In this document: positions 1-8,192 of the stretch, in pieces
Numbering within the stretch: the first letter of the stretch is position 1
Layout: each line of letters starts with the position of its first letter
The notes under the pieces: model-generated
The model's database searches: none
What the model saw: the letters and a program-made list of their open reading frames with translations, nothing else
What the model was told of the DNA's origin: nothing
From: Dichotomicrobium sp046543175
Lineage (GTDB): Bacteria; Pseudomonadota; Alphaproteobacteria; Rhizobiales; Rhodomicrobiaceae
Reading direction: 5' to 3'
Assembly: GCA_046543175.1 (NCBI GenBank)
Contig: JBKGZY010000047.1
Coordinates: forward strand, 1 to 14,922
DNA: 14,922 bases
Position numbers and translations under genes: made by a program

Positions 1-60
1 AACGATCCCGTGTCTGCGCCGCAGGATTGCATCCCGCGGCGCGCACGGGATGACAGCGGG
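1..60 (+). repeat. Intergenic direct repeat, copy A (60 bp)
   Basis: This stretch matches 8369-8428 at 58 of 60 positions in the same orientation; the differences are at 29 and 56. It may extend left of the window. It has an internal 8-bp inverted pair, ATCCCGTG (5-12) and CACGGGAT (44-51). The sub-word CGCACGGGATGAC (42-54) recurs just downstream with one change (71-83), so the unit is itself mosaic. It lies downstream of the GntR gene and looks non-coding. It resembles the dispersed palindromic intergenic repeats common in alphaproteobacteria; that family assignment is inference. Confidence 0.85.
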
Positions 61-105
61 CCCCGCAATGCGCACGGGACGACACGCCGTCCATCGCCGT
101 CGCAC

Positions 106-783
106 TCACTCGCCCGCGCCTTCGAGCGCGGCGCTCACGGCGGCAAGCTTGTGCTCCAGATGCCGCTTGAGGATTTCCGCAAGGCGCTTGCCTTCGCGCG
201 CCTGCAGCGCCTCCATGATTTCCTCGTGCTCGGCCATGGCCTCGTCCCAGCGGGCCCGCGAGATGTTGGCGAAATAGCGTGCGCGGCGCACGCGGCTGGC
301 GAGGCTCGTCTGCATGCGGCGCAGCGTGGGATTGCGCGCGGCGGCCGCAATGGCATCGTGGATCTGCTCGTTCAGCCGGAAATAGGGCGCGCGTTCGCGC
401 GCGGCGTAATGCTCGGCCATCTGCGCGTGCAGGCGGGCGATATGCGCGATCTCTTCATCGGTCGCGTTGGTGCAGGCCAGTTCCCCCGCCAGCGATTCCA
501 GCGCCCCGATCACCGGAAACGCCTCCTCGATGTCCGCGCGGGTCAGCTTGGAAACCGCTGCCCCGCGGTTGGGGGTCAGGTTCACGAACCCCTCGCTGGC
601 CAGCACCTTGAGCGCCTCGCGCAGCGGCGTGCGGGAGACGTTGAACGTCTCGCACAATTCGCGCTCGGGGATTTTCGCGCCCGGTTCCAGATCGCCCCGG
701 ACGATCATCTCGCGGACGCGGTCGGCCAGCTCGGCATGCAGCGAGCGGCGCTCGATCGGTGATGTGGTGTCAGACGCGGCCAT
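106..783 (-). CDS. GntR-family transcriptional regulator, FCD subfamily
   Basis: The 225-residue protein has the usual FadR/FCD length and layout. An N-terminal winged helix (about residues 14-80) carries the GntR signature: ELCETFNVSRTPLREAL, then a wing ending in NRGAAV. A C-terminal all-helical FCD domain (about 90-215) follows. Residues Asn138, His142, His186 and His208 fit the metal and ligand site of FCD proteins, which usually sense small carboxylates. The ATG at 783 follows the stop of the flavin dehydrogenase gene by one base, and its ribosome site (GAGG) lies inside the end of that gene, so the two are co-transcribed and probably coupled. The likely target is the divergent region 3689-3848, hence control of both the dehydrogenase and the aminotransferase/TRAP operon. 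Repressor versus activator and the effector are unknown. Confidence 0.93.
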   Translation of the reverse strand: MAASDTTSPIERRSLHAELADRVREMIVRGDLEPGAKIPERELCETFNVSRTPLREALKVLASEGFVNLTPNRGAAVSKLTRADIEEAFPVIGALESLAGELACTNATDEEIAHIARLHAQMAEHYAARERAPYFRLNEQIHDAIAAAARNPTLRRMQTSLASRVRRARYFANISRARWDEAMAEHEEIMEALQAREGKRLAEILKRHLEHKLAAVSAALEGAGE

Positions 784-784
784 G

Positions 785-3688
785 TCAGTGCCTCATCCCA
801 GCTTCGAGCGCGCGATGCAAGACTCGCGCGACGTGGAGCGCCTCGCGGCCCGTGCCGTCCGCGATCTGGTGGCGGCAGGAGGTGCCGTCGGCGACGATGA
901 TCGCGTCCGGGTCGGCGGCGCGGACGGCGGGCAGCAGGCTCAACTCGCCCATCTGCTGCGAGACGTCGTAGGTTTCCGCCTGGTAGCCGAAGGCGCCGGC
1001 CATGCCGCAGCACGAGCTTTCGATTGCGCGCACTTCAAGGCCGGGAACGTAGCCGAGCAGCGTCTGGACCGGCCCCATGACATTGGCGGCCTTCTGGTGG
1101 CAATGGCCATGCAGGTGGGCGGTGTCGGCGACCCGGCCGAACGCCGGAACATCGCCCCCATTCTCGAAACGCTCGGCCAGATATTCCTCGAACAGCATCA
1201 CGCGCCGGCCCATCTCCTCGCTCCAGCCGTCGATGAGGCGCGGCGCCTCGTCGCGGAAGGTCAGCACGCAGGACGGCTCCAGCCCGACGACCGCCCCGCC
1301 ACGTTCGATCACGGGCCGCATGGCCTCGGCGGCGCGCTGCATTTCGGCCTTCGCCCGGTCGGTCAGACCGGCGGCGAGATAAGTGCGTCCGCAGCACGGC
1401 GGCCGCCCGCGCTTCGCCTTGGGGAAGCCGAGGCGCACGCCGCTGGCCTTCAGCACCGCCACCGCGGCGCGCGCGTTCTCCGGCTCGAAGTTGCGGTTGA
1501 AGGTGTCGGCGAAGAACAGCGCCTCCGGCTCTGCCGCCCCCGCCGGCTCGCGGAACACGTCGCGCCGCCAGCGCGGCAGCCGACGCTGCGCGCTCAGGCC
1601 CAGCAGCTTCTCCGACAGCCACGCCGCGCCGGGCAGCGTGTCGCGCGCGTTGGCGAGGAACGGCGCCTTCGACAGCCACGGCGCATAGCGCGGCATCTCC
1701 GCCACCAGCCGGTCGCGCAGGCCGACCCCGTGCTTTTCCGCGCGCGCCGCCAGCACCTCGATCTTCATCTTCGCCATGTCCACCGACATCGGGCATTCGC
1801 GCTTGCACGCCTTGCATGAGACGCACAGCTTCAGCGTCTCCATCATCTCGTCGGAGGTGAAGGCGTCCGGGCCGAGCTGCCCGGTCAGGGCGAGCCGCAG
1901 CGTGTTCGCCCGCCCGCGCGTCAGGTCGCGCTCGTTGCGCGTCGCGCGGTAGGACGGGCACATCGCACCGCCGGCGAGCTTGCGGCACGCGCCGTTGTTG
2001 TTGCACATCTCCACCGCGCCGTGCAGCCCGGCGGGCCACCCGCTCCAGTCGAATACCGTCTCGCGCGGGACATGGGCATAGTCCGGCGGGTAGCGCATCA
2101 GGCTGCGGTCATCCATTTTCGGCGCGTGGACGAGCCGGTTCGGGTTCAGCACGCCGTCGGGGTCGAACCGCGCCTTGACCTCCTCGAAGGCACGCACCAG
2201 CCGCGCGCCAAGCATCTTCTCGTGGAACTCCGCGCGGATAATGCCGTCGCCGTGCTCGCCGGAATGCGAGCCCTTGTATTCCGCGACGATTTCGAAGGCC
2301 TCCTCGGCGATCGCGCGTAGCGCCTTCACGCCCTTCTCCTGCTTCAGGTTCAGGACCGGCCGGACATGCAGCAGGCCGACAGAAGCGTGCGCGTACCATG
2401 TCGCGCTGGTGCCGTTGCGCGCGAACACGTCGTTCAGCCGCTCAGTGAAATCCGGAAGGTCGGGCAGATGGACCGCGCAGTCCTCGATGAAGGCGAGCGG
2501 CTTGGCGTCGTCCCTCATCGACATCATGATGTTGAGGCCCTGGGTGCGCACGTTCCAGATCTGTGCCTGAAACGCCGGGTCGGTCGCCTCGACAACGCCG
2601 CCCTCCTGCTTGCCCGGATCGCCCCAGCGATAGCCGAGCTGCGCCATCAGGTCGTGCAGCGCGGCGAGACGGCGCCGGTTCTCCTCGGGGTCGGGCTCGG
2701 CGAATTCGACGATCAGCAGCGCCTCCGGCTCGCCGCGCACGAACTGGTTCACGGTGTCGCGGAACTGCGCGATGTCGCGCGCCAGCCGGATCATGTTCTC
2801 GTCCACCAGCTCGACCGCGACCGGATCGAGCGTCACGAGATGCTGGACCGCCTCCATCGCCTCGCGGAAACTCGGGAAGTGGCAGATGCCCAGCACCCGG
2901 TTCTCGAGCGTGGGCGACAGCGCGATCTCGATGGTTTCGCTCAGCGCGAGCGTGCCTTCCGAGCCGACCAGCAGCGTCGCCATGTTGTTGGCCGGGCCGT
3001 TCGGCGCCATCGCGTCGATGTTGTAGCCCGCAACGTTGCGGTAGGTGCGCGGCCACCGCGCGGCGATCTCGTCGGCCTCGCGCGCGCCCAGCGCCAGCAT
3101 GTCGCGGAACAGGCGCTGAACCGGCGTCTGGTCGTTCTTCAGCGCGTCGGCGCGGTCCACCGGCCCGAATCCCGCCCGCGTGCCGTCGGCCAGCAGCGCG
3201 TCGATGGCGCGGACATGCTCGCGCATCATGCCGTAGCGGATCGAGCGCGAGCCGCAGGAGTTGTTGGCCGTCATGCCGCCGATGGTGGCACGCGAGGCGG
3301 TGGACACGTCGACCGGGAACCAGAGGTGCTCCGGCTTCAGGCGGCGGTTGAGTTCGTCCAGCACCAGCCCAGGCTCGACCACGGCCCGGCGGTTTTCCAG
3401 GTCCAGTTCGCGGATGCCGTTCAGGTGTTTGGAGAAGTCGATGATGAGGCCGCGGTTGATGGTCTGCCCGGCCTGCCCGGTTCCGCCGCCGCGCCCGGTG
3501 ATCGGCACGCCGTGCTCGCGCGCCAGCGCCAGCGCCGCCTCGACATCGGAAAAGCGCCGGGGCACGACCACGCCTGCGGGCCTGATCTGGTAGATCGAGG
3601 CGTCGGTCGCATAGCGCCCGCGCGAGAAGGCGTCGAACAGCACCTCGCCTTCGATCTCGCGGCGCAGCCGGGCGGCCAGTTCCCTCAT
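785..3688 (-). CDS. FAD-linked 2-hydroxy-acid dehydrogenase fused to Fe-S/CCG domains (GlcD-GlpC type)
   Basis: The 967-residue protein combines a flavin oxidoreductase with an iron-sulfur electron-transfer module. Residues about 30-250 form the FAD-binding type 4 domain, with GRGGGTGQAGQ at 65-75. Residues about 260-520 form the FAD-oxidase C-terminal domain, with GEHGDG at 477-482. Cysteines 562, 568 and 577, followed by a second set C622-C625-C628-C632-P, fit ferredoxin-like 4Fe-4S binding. Two cysteine-rich CCG domains follow (CCG at 765-767 and 893-895). This is the architecture of YdiJ-like D-2-hydroxyglutarate dehydrogenases and related D-lactate or glycolate dehydrogenases. Such enzymes oxidise a 2-hydroxy acid to a 2-oxo acid and pass electrons toward quinone or a carrier. 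The substrate is not readable here. It sits divergently from an aminotransferase able to use a 2-oxo acid. The gene starts at ATG 3688, with AAGGGA upstream at somewhat long spacing. The locus-level role is inference. Confidence 0.93.
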   Translation of the reverse strand: MRELAARLRREIEGEVLFDAFSRGRYATDASIYQIRPAGVVVPRRFSDVEAALALAREHGVPITGRGGGTGQAGQTINRGLIIDFSKHLNGIRELDLENRRAVVEPGLVLDELNRRLKPEHLWFPVDVSTASRATIGGMTANNSCGSRSIRYGMMREHVRAIDALLADGTRAGFGPVDRADALKNDQTPVQRLFRDMLALGAREADEIAARWPRTYRNVAGYNIDAMAPNGPANNMATLLVGSEGTLALSETIEIALSPTLENRVLGICHFPSFREAMEAVQHLVTLDPVAVELVDENMIRLARDIAQFRDTVNQFVRGEPEALLIVEFAEPDPEENRRRLAALHDLMAQLGYRWGDPGKQEGGVVEATDPAFQAQIWNVRTQGLNIMMSMRDDAKPLAFIEDCAVHLPDLPDFTERLNDVFARNGTSATWYAHASVGLLHVRPVLNLKQEKGVKALRAIAEEAFEIVAEYKGSHSGEHGDGIIRAEFHEKMLGARLVRAFEEVKARFDPDGVLNPNRLVHAPKMDDRSLMRYPPDYAHVPRETVFDWSGWPAGLHGAVEMCNNNGACRKLAGGAMCPSYRATRNERDLTRGRANTLRLALTGQLGPDAFTSDEMMETLKLCVSCKACKRECPMSVDMAKMKIEVLAARAEKHGVGLRDRLVAEMPRYAPWLSKAPFLANARDTLPGAAWLSEKLLGLSAQRRLPRWRRDVFREPAGAAEPEALFFADTFNRNFEPENARAAVAVLKASGVRLGFPKAKRGRPPCCGRTYLAAGLTDRAKAEMQRAAEAMRPVIERGGAVVGLEPSCVLTFRDEAPRLIDGWSEEMGRRVMLFEEYLAERFENGGDVPAFGRVADTAHLHGHCHQKAANVMGPVQTLLGYVPGLEVRAIESSCCGMAGAFGYQAETYDVSQQMGELSLLPAVRAADPDAIIVADGTSCRHQIADGTGREALHVARVLHRALEAGMRH

Positions 3689-3848
3689 AATCTCGGTTTT
3701 CCCTTGACTCGAATTATGAATTCAAAATTAATTATTATACTGCGACGCTGTACCGGGCAAGGCTCGGCGATGCGTTTGGGCGCAGACTTTCTGTCTCGAC
3801 CGATCGAAGCGCACGCCGAAGGCTGACCGAAGTGAGAGAGTGTGGGCG
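3689..3848. promoter_or_regulatory. Divergent promoter/operator region, AT-rich core
   Basis: This 160-bp gap separates the leftward dehydrogenase-gntR operon from the rightward aminotransferase-TRAP operon. Its core, 3704-3741, is strikingly AT-rich for this genome. It contains a rightward candidate promoter, TTATGA (3714-3719) with 16-bp spacing to TATACT (3736-3741). It also contains an inverted pair GAATT-ATG-AATTC (3711-3723) within a looser TTGA...TCAA symmetry (3704-3725) that could be the FCD-regulator operator. Promoter and operator assignments are pattern-based only. A leftward promoter must also lie here, but I cannot place it firmly. Confidence 0.5.
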
Positions 3849-5051
3849 ATGAACACAACCGGCCGCCATTTCCTCCAGATCCCCGGCCCGACCAATGTCC
3901 CCGACCGCGTGCTGCGCGCGATGGATTTCCCCACGATCGACCATCGCGGCCCGACCTTCGCCGAGATCGGCGCGAAGGCGCTCGCCGGCATGAAGCGCAT
4001 CGTGAAGACCGAGGCCGGCCAGGTCGTCATCTATCCCTCCTCGGGCACCGGCGCCTGGGAAGCGGCCCTCGTCAACACCCTGTCGCCCGGCGATCGTGTC
4101 CTGATGTACGAGACCGGGCATTTCGCCATGCTGTGGCGCAATATGGCGACCAGGCTCGGATTGGAGCCAATCGTCATCGAGGGCGACTGGCGGCACGGCG
4201 CGGACCCGGATGCCATTGAGCAGGCGCTGCGCGCCGACACCGCGAAGGAGATCAAGGCGGTCTGCGTCGTCCATAACGAGACCTCCACCGGCTGCGCCAC
4301 GCGCGTGGACGAGGTGCGCAGGGCCATCGACGCGGCCGGCCACCCGGCGCTGCTGATGGTCGACACGATTTCCTCGCTCGCCTCCATCGACATGCGCATG
4401 GACGAATGGGGCGTCGATGTCATCGTCGCCGGCTCGCAGAAAGGCTTGATGCTGCCGCCGGGCCTGTCCTTCAACGCGATCAGCCCGAAGGCGCTGGAGG
4501 CGCACAAGACCGCGCGGCTGCCGAAATCCTACTGGGACTGGGAAGACATGCTTGGCCCCAACGCCAAGGGCTTCTTCCCCTACACCCCCGCGACCAACAT
4601 GCTCTACGGCCTCGTCGAAGCCATCGCCATGCTGGAGGAGGAAGGGCTGGACAGTGTGTTCGCCCGCCACGACCGGCTGGCCGAGGCCACGCGCCGCGCG
4701 GTGCGGGCCTGGGGGCTGGAACTGCTTTGCCAGGAACCGCGCCACTATTCCAGTTCGCTCACCGCCGTGCTGATGCCCGACGGGCACGACGCCGATGCCT
4801 TCCGGGAGGTGGTGCTGAAGAATTTCAACATGTCGCTCGGCTCGGGCCTCACGAAACTGGCCGGGCGCGTATTCCGCATCGGTCATCTGGGCGATTTCAA
4901 CGAACTCAGCCTGATGGGAACGCTGTCCGGCGTGGAGATGGGGCTGGAAATAGCCGGTGTCCCGCATCACAAGGGCGGCACGCAGGCGGCACTCGATTTT
5001 CTCGCCCAGAATTCGCCTTATCGGCAGACGGTCAAGACCGCTGCCGAATAA
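3849..5051 (+). CDS. Class V PLP aminotransferase, serine-glyoxylate aminotransferase-like
   Basis: The 400-residue protein is full length for the alanine/serine-glyoxylate aminotransferase family. Visible family marks are PGPTNVPDRV near the N-terminus, SSGTGAWE (64-71) for phosphate and cofactor contact, HNETSTG (142-148), Asp172 in VDTISS for the pyridine nitrogen, and Lys198 in GSQKGL as the Schiff-base lysine. RIGHLGD near the C-terminus is also typical. Family members move an amino group from serine, alanine or aspartate to glyoxylate or a related 2-oxo acid, in the cytosol. I chose the ATG at 3849 because a purine-rich GAGAGAG lies 8 nt upstream; an in-frame GTG at 3840 would overlap that site. 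dctP follows after 74 bp, so it is probably the first gene of the transporter operon. It could be a serine-, alanine- or aspartate-glyoxylate enzyme. Partner genes of the beta-hydroxyaspartate cycle (which uses a related enzyme, BhcA) are absent. Confidence 0.92.
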   Translation: MNTTGRHFLQIPGPTNVPDRVLRAMDFPTIDHRGPTFAEIGAKALAGMKRIVKTEAGQVVIYPSSGTGAWEAALVNTLSPGDRVLMYETGHFAMLWRNMATRLGLEPIVIEGDWRHGADPDAIEQALRADTAKEIKAVCVVHNETSTGCATRVDEVRRAIDAAGHPALLMVDTISSLASIDMRMDEWGVDVIVAGSQKGLMLPPGLSFNAISPKALEAHKTARLPKSYWDWEDMLGPNAKGFFPYTPATNMLYGLVEAIAMLEEEGLDSVFARHDRLAEATRRAVRAWGLELLCQEPRHYSSSLTAVLMPDGHDADAFREVVLKNFNMSLGSGLTKLAGRVFRIGHLGDFNELSLMGTLSGVEMGLEIAGVPHHKGGTQAALDFLAQNSPYRQTVKTAAE

Positions 5052-5125
5052 GCACCCTGGCAGGATCGTCATTCTCGGTCTGCTATGGTAACGATGACAC
5101 GACTGCAAAAAAGGGAGGAATGGGA

Positions 5126-6100
5126 ATGAAACTGAAGCAAATTCTACTCGGGCTTGCCGCTCTCGCGATGACGGCGACGCCCGCCCTGTCGCAGGAGGTT
5201 CTGCGCTTCGGCCATGTGGGCGAGCCGGGTTCGCTGTTCGCGATGTCGGCGGAGGAATTCGCCAGCCGCGCCAACGAGAAGCTCGGCGACAAGGCCGAGG
5301 TTCAGGTGTTCGGCTCCTCGCAGCTCGGCAACGACACGGAGCTGCTGCAGAAGCTCAAGCTCGGGCAGGTGACGTTCGCGCTGCCGTCCACGGTGATGTC
5401 GTCGGTCGCGCCGGAGTTCGGCGTGTTCGAGATGCCCTACATCATCCAGAACCGCGATCATATCCGCCGTGTCTCGGATGAAATGATGGATACCTTCCAG
5501 GCGGCCGCGGAACGCAACGGATACAAGATCCTCGCATTCTGGGAAAACGGCTTCCGCCACATCACCAACAATGAGCGCCCGATCAACACGCCGGAAGACC
5601 TGGACGGGATCAAGCTGCGCACACCGAAGGGCGAATGGCGCGTCAAGATGTTCAAGGCTTACGGCGCCAACCCGACGCCGATGGCCTTCTCCGACGTGTT
5701 CACCGCGCTGAAGACCGGCGTGATCGACGGGCAGGAAAACCCGTATGCCCAGATCGCCTCGGCCAAGTTCCAGGAAGTGCAGGACTACCTGTCCATCACC
5801 GGCCACGTCTACACGCCGGGCTATATCCTTGTCGGCAAGGACAAGTTCGAAAGCCTGCCGGACGACGTGCAGGCCGCGCTTCAGGAAGCCGCGCTCGAGA
5901 CGCAGGAATACGTCTATGAGACGGCCGCGAAGCTGGAGGAAGAGCTGCTGGAGGAAATCTCCCAGCAGACCGAAGTCAACGAGGCCGACAAGCAGGCCTT
6001 CATCGACGCCTCCCAGCCGATCTATGACGAGTTCGCCGAAACCGTCGATGGCGGCGACGAACTGGTCAAGCAGGTGATGAGCCTCGCGCCTTCCAACTAG
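5126..6100 (+). CDS. dctP: TRAP transporter periplasmic solute-binding protein (DctP family)
   Basis: The 324-residue protein starts with a signal peptide: basic MKLK, a hydrophobic stretch to about residue 20, and probable cleavage after ALS (22). The mature part has DctP-family marks: RFGH near the start, ENGFRHITN (Arg144 region), and GIKLRTP, whose Arg165 corresponds to the near-invariant arginine that holds the substrate carboxylate in this family. DGQENP (201-206) is also conserved. It captures an organic acid in the periplasm and delivers it to the DctQ-DctM permease. I chose ATG 5126 because AGGGAGG (5112-5118) is 7 nt upstream; ATG 5120 is only 1 nt from that site. The C-terminal 60 residues are strongly acidic and helical. 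The ligand is unknown, though the neighbours suggest a hydroxy, oxo or amino acid. Confidence 0.95.
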   Translation: MKLKQILLGLAALAMTATPALSQEVLRFGHVGEPGSLFAMSAEEFASRANEKLGDKAEVQVFGSSQLGNDTELLQKLKLGQVTFALPSTVMSSVAPEFGVFEMPYIIQNRDHIRRVSDEMMDTFQAAAERNGYKILAFWENGFRHITNNERPINTPEDLDGIKLRTPKGEWRVKMFKAYGANPTPMAFSDVFTALKTGVIDGQENPYAQIASAKFQEVQDYLSITGHVYTPGYILVGKDKFESLPDDVQAALQEAALETQEYVYETAAKLEEELLEEISQQTEVNEADKQAFIDASQPIYDEFAETVDGGDELVKQVMSLAPSN

Positions 6101-6114
6101 ACGCCTGAACGAAT

Positions 6115-6143
6115 GCGCCTCGCCCCACTCCGGGGCGGGGCGC
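6115..6143 (+). promoter_or_regulatory. GC-rich stem-loop 1 between dctP and dctQ
   Basis: A 12-bp stem (6115-6126 with 6132-6143, one G-U pair) closes a 5-nt loop ACTCC, 15 nt after the dctP stop. No T-run follows, so full intrinsic termination is unlikely. A stem-loop here is the classic arrangement for protecting the binding-protein mRNA or partly ending transcription, making DctP more abundant than the permease. That role is inference. Confidence 0.75.
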
Positions 6144-6157
6144 CGCACGCACCTTCC

Positions 6158-6181
6158 GCGGCCGGTCCGGCGACCGGCCGC
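6158..6181 (+). promoter_or_regulatory. GC-rich stem-loop 2 between dctP and dctQ
   Basis: A perfect 10-bp stem, GCGGCCGGTC (6158-6167) with GACCGGCCGC (6172-6181), closes a CGGC loop. It ends 26 nt before the dctQ start and 15 nt after stem-loop 1. The tandem hairpins fill most of the 107-bp dctP-dctQ gap. No T-tract is present. Confidence 0.75.
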
Positions 6182-6207
6182 ACTATCGATACCCCGAGGT
6201 TGAGCCC

Positions 6208-6723
6208 ATGCGTCAGGCTGCGCGCGCGCTTGCGTTCCTGCTGGAATGGTTCCTGATCGTGCAGATGTTCGCGCTGTCGATCATCGTCATCTACGCCGTC
6301 ATTTCGCGCAAGCTGGGCGCGTCGCTGAGCTGGTACGACGAGATCGCGGCCATTCAGCTCGCCTGGATCACCTATTTCGGTGCGGCCCTTGCCGCGCTGC
6401 GCCGCCGTCACATCGGCTTCGACGGCGTGCTGCTCGCCATGCCCGTTCCCCTGCGCCGCGTGATGGTCGTTCTGAGCGAGGCGCTTGTGATCGGCTTTTT
6501 CGCCCTGCTGACCTGGTCCGGCTGGGAAGTGCTGCGGATCCTCGAGGGCATGTCGCTCATCAGCCTGACCTGGGTGCCGGTGCAGTTCACCCAGTCGGTC
6601 ATTCCCATCGGCGGCGCGCTGTTCATCATCTGTAGCCTGCTCAGCTTCCCCGAATATTACCGCCTCACGATGCAGGGCATCTCATTCGAGCACCCGGAGA
6701 TCATCGAGGACAAGCCGGCATGA
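6208..6723 (+). CDS. dctQ: TRAP transporter small permease subunit (DctQ family)
   Basis: The 171-residue membrane protein has four predicted transmembrane segments (about 12-33, 46-65, 85-105, 127-147), the standard DctQ layout. WYDEIAAIQLAW and GAALAALRRRHIGFD (in and after segment 2) are characteristic of the family. It scaffolds the DctM transport subunit in the inner membrane. GAGG (6196-6199) lies 8 nt before the ATG. Its stop overlaps the dctM start by 4 nt (ATGA), implying translational coupling and equal amounts of the two membrane subunits. The soluble C-terminal tail is short and acidic. Confidence 0.94.
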   Translation: MRQAARALAFLLEWFLIVQMFALSIIVIYAVISRKLGASLSWYDEIAAIQLAWITYFGAALAALRRRHIGFDGVLLAMPVPLRRVMVVLSEALVIGFFALLTWSGWEVLRILEGMSLISLTWVPVQFTQSVIPIGGALFIICSLLSFPEYYRLTMQGISFEHPEIIEDKPA

Positions 6724-8000
6724 TCATCCTGTTCATCTTCCTCGCGCTTGTCTTCATGATCATGATCAACGTGCCGATCGCGGTCGCGCTGGCGATCTGC
6801 GGCGTGATCGGCGTCGTCGCCGCAGAGGGGATGGACGCGCTCGTCACGATCTCGCTCGACATGTACAACGGTGCGACCAAGTTCTCGCTGATCGCCATCC
6901 CGATGTTCGTGCTCGCCGGCGCGATCATGAACGCGGCCGGCATCACCCAGCGCCTGATCGAGTTCGTTTCCGCCCTGATCGGCTTCGTGCGCGGCGGGCT
7001 GGCGATGGTCAATGTCGGCGTGTCTCTGTTCTTCGCGGAGATTTCCGGCTCGGCCGTGGCCGACGTCGCCGCACTCGGCTCGGTGATGATCCCGCAGATG
7101 AAAAAGCGCGGCTACACCGCGCCGTTCGCCGCCGCGATTACCTCGTCATCGGCGTCGCTGGCGATCATCATCCCGCCCTCGATCCCGATGATCCTCTACG
7201 GCGTCTCCGCGCAGACCTCCATCGAGCAACTCTTCGTTGCCGGCGTGGCGCCGGGCGTTATCGGCGGTGCCGGATTGATGGCGCTGTGCTGGTATTTCGC
7301 GCGGCGCTACAATCTTCCGGTCGAGGCGGCCTTCGACCTGCCCCGGCTGCGCCAGACCTTCATCGCCGCCCTGCCGACCTTCTCGCTTCCCGTCATCATT
7401 CTCGGCGGCATCTTCAGCGGGTTCATCACCGCGACCGAGGCCGGCGGCCTGGCCGTGCTCGCCTCCATCATCGTCGGCTTCTGGTACCGCGAGACCAACT
7501 TCAAGGACCTGCGCATCGCCATGCTGGACGGGGCGATGCAGACCGCGGTGGTGATGGTGCTGGTTGCCGCGTCGGTCCTGATGGGCGGCTTCCTGACGCG
7601 CGCGCAGATCCCGCAGGAGCTGGCGGCCGCGTTGCTGCAACTTACCGACAACAAGTGGGCGATTCTCGCCATCCTGAACGTGTTCTTCCTGGTGATCGGC
7701 TTCTTCCTGCATTCGGCCGCCGCGATTATCCTGGTGGTTCCCATCGTCGTGCCGCTCATCACCCAAGTGGGCATCGACCCGGTGCATTTCGGGCTCGTGG
7801 TGACGCTGAACCTGGCCATCGGCCAGCAGACCCCGCCGGTGGCGAGCGTGCTGATCACGGCCTGCTCGATCGCGCGCGCGAATGTCTGGGACGTCAGCAA
7901 GGTCAATATCTACTTCATCGCGGTGCTGCTGTTCGTGCTGATCCTGTGCACCTATGTGCCGGTTATTCCGATGTTCCTCGTCGAGCTTTTCTATCGCTAG
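6720..8000 (+). CDS. dctM: TRAP transporter large permease subunit (DctM family)
   Basis: The 426-residue protein is very hydrophobic with about 11-12 membrane segments, the usual size for DctM. Diagnostic stretches are ISGSAVADVAALGSVMIP (108-125), followed by KKRGY, and IPPSIPMILYG (151-161). GFITATEAG and GQQTPPVASVL also fit the family. DctM forms the ion-coupled (usually sodium) translocation path in the inner membrane. It overlaps dctQ by 4 nt and ends the operon. The stop codon TAG lies within CTAGAGCGTGAT (7997-8008), a word almost repeated at 13647-13658. Confidence 0.96.
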   Translation: MIILFIFLALVFMIMINVPIAVALAICGVIGVVAAEGMDALVTISLDMYNGATKFSLIAIPMFVLAGAIMNAAGITQRLIEFVSALIGFVRGGLAMVNVGVSLFFAEISGSAVADVAALGSVMIPQMKKRGYTAPFAAAITSSSASLAIIIPPSIPMILYGVSAQTSIEQLFVAGVAPGVIGGAGLMALCWYFARRYNLPVEAAFDLPRLRQTFIAALPTFSLPVIILGGIFSGFITATEAGGLAVLASIIVGFWYRETNFKDLRIAMLDGAMQTAVVMVLVAASVLMGGFLTRAQIPQELAAALLQLTDNKWAILAILNVFFLVIGFFLHSAAAIILVVPIVVPLITQVGIDPVHFGLVVTLNLAIGQQTPPVASVLITACSIARANVWDVSKVNIYFIAVLLFVLILCTYVPVIPMFLVELFYR

Positions 8001-8130
8001 AGCGTGATAAATTTGGTTCAGAACAGTTCTCCGTCATTGCGGGGCCCGCAAGGGCCGACGCAACTTTTAGTTTCCGGGCCACACCCGTGGCCCGGATCCG
8101 CGCCTAAGGCGCGACGGCCGGTCGGCCTTA

Positions 8131-8153
8131 CAGCCGCGCCGTTGGCGCGGCTG
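8131..8153. repeat. Perfect 10-bp hairpin, 3-nt loop
   Basis: CAGCCGCGCC pairs with GGCGCGGCTG around a GTT loop. It is one of at least four strong stem-loops within 140 bp downstream of dctM. It has no T-tract, so it is more likely part of an intergenic repeat than a simple terminator. Confidence 0.75.
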
Positions 8154-8192
8154 GGGTATTCCACCGCTGGCGTCCAGCCCGTTGGGCCGAAG

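Noticed and set aside
467..1819. Long rightward open frame opposite the gntR and dehydrogenase genes
   Set aside because: It runs antisense to two well-supported genes, has Arg/Ala-rich low-complexity translation and no domain. It is a by-product of high GC.
3849..5051. Assignment of the aminotransferase as BhcA of the beta-hydroxyaspartate cycle
   Set aside because: The family is related, but the dehydratase, aldolase and iminosuccinate reductase genes that accompany bhcA are not in the window and the regulator is GntR/FCD rather than IclR-type.
3735..5108. Long leftward open frame opposite the aminotransferase
   Set aside because: The aminotransferase has full-length family motifs on the other strand; the antisense translation is Gly/Arg/His-rich with no recognisable fold.
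4406..5125. N-terminal extension of DctP into the aminotransferase gene
   Set aside because: The frame is open, but a signal peptide with ideal ribosome-site spacing begins at 5126; the upstream part is an out-of-frame shadow of the aminotransferase.
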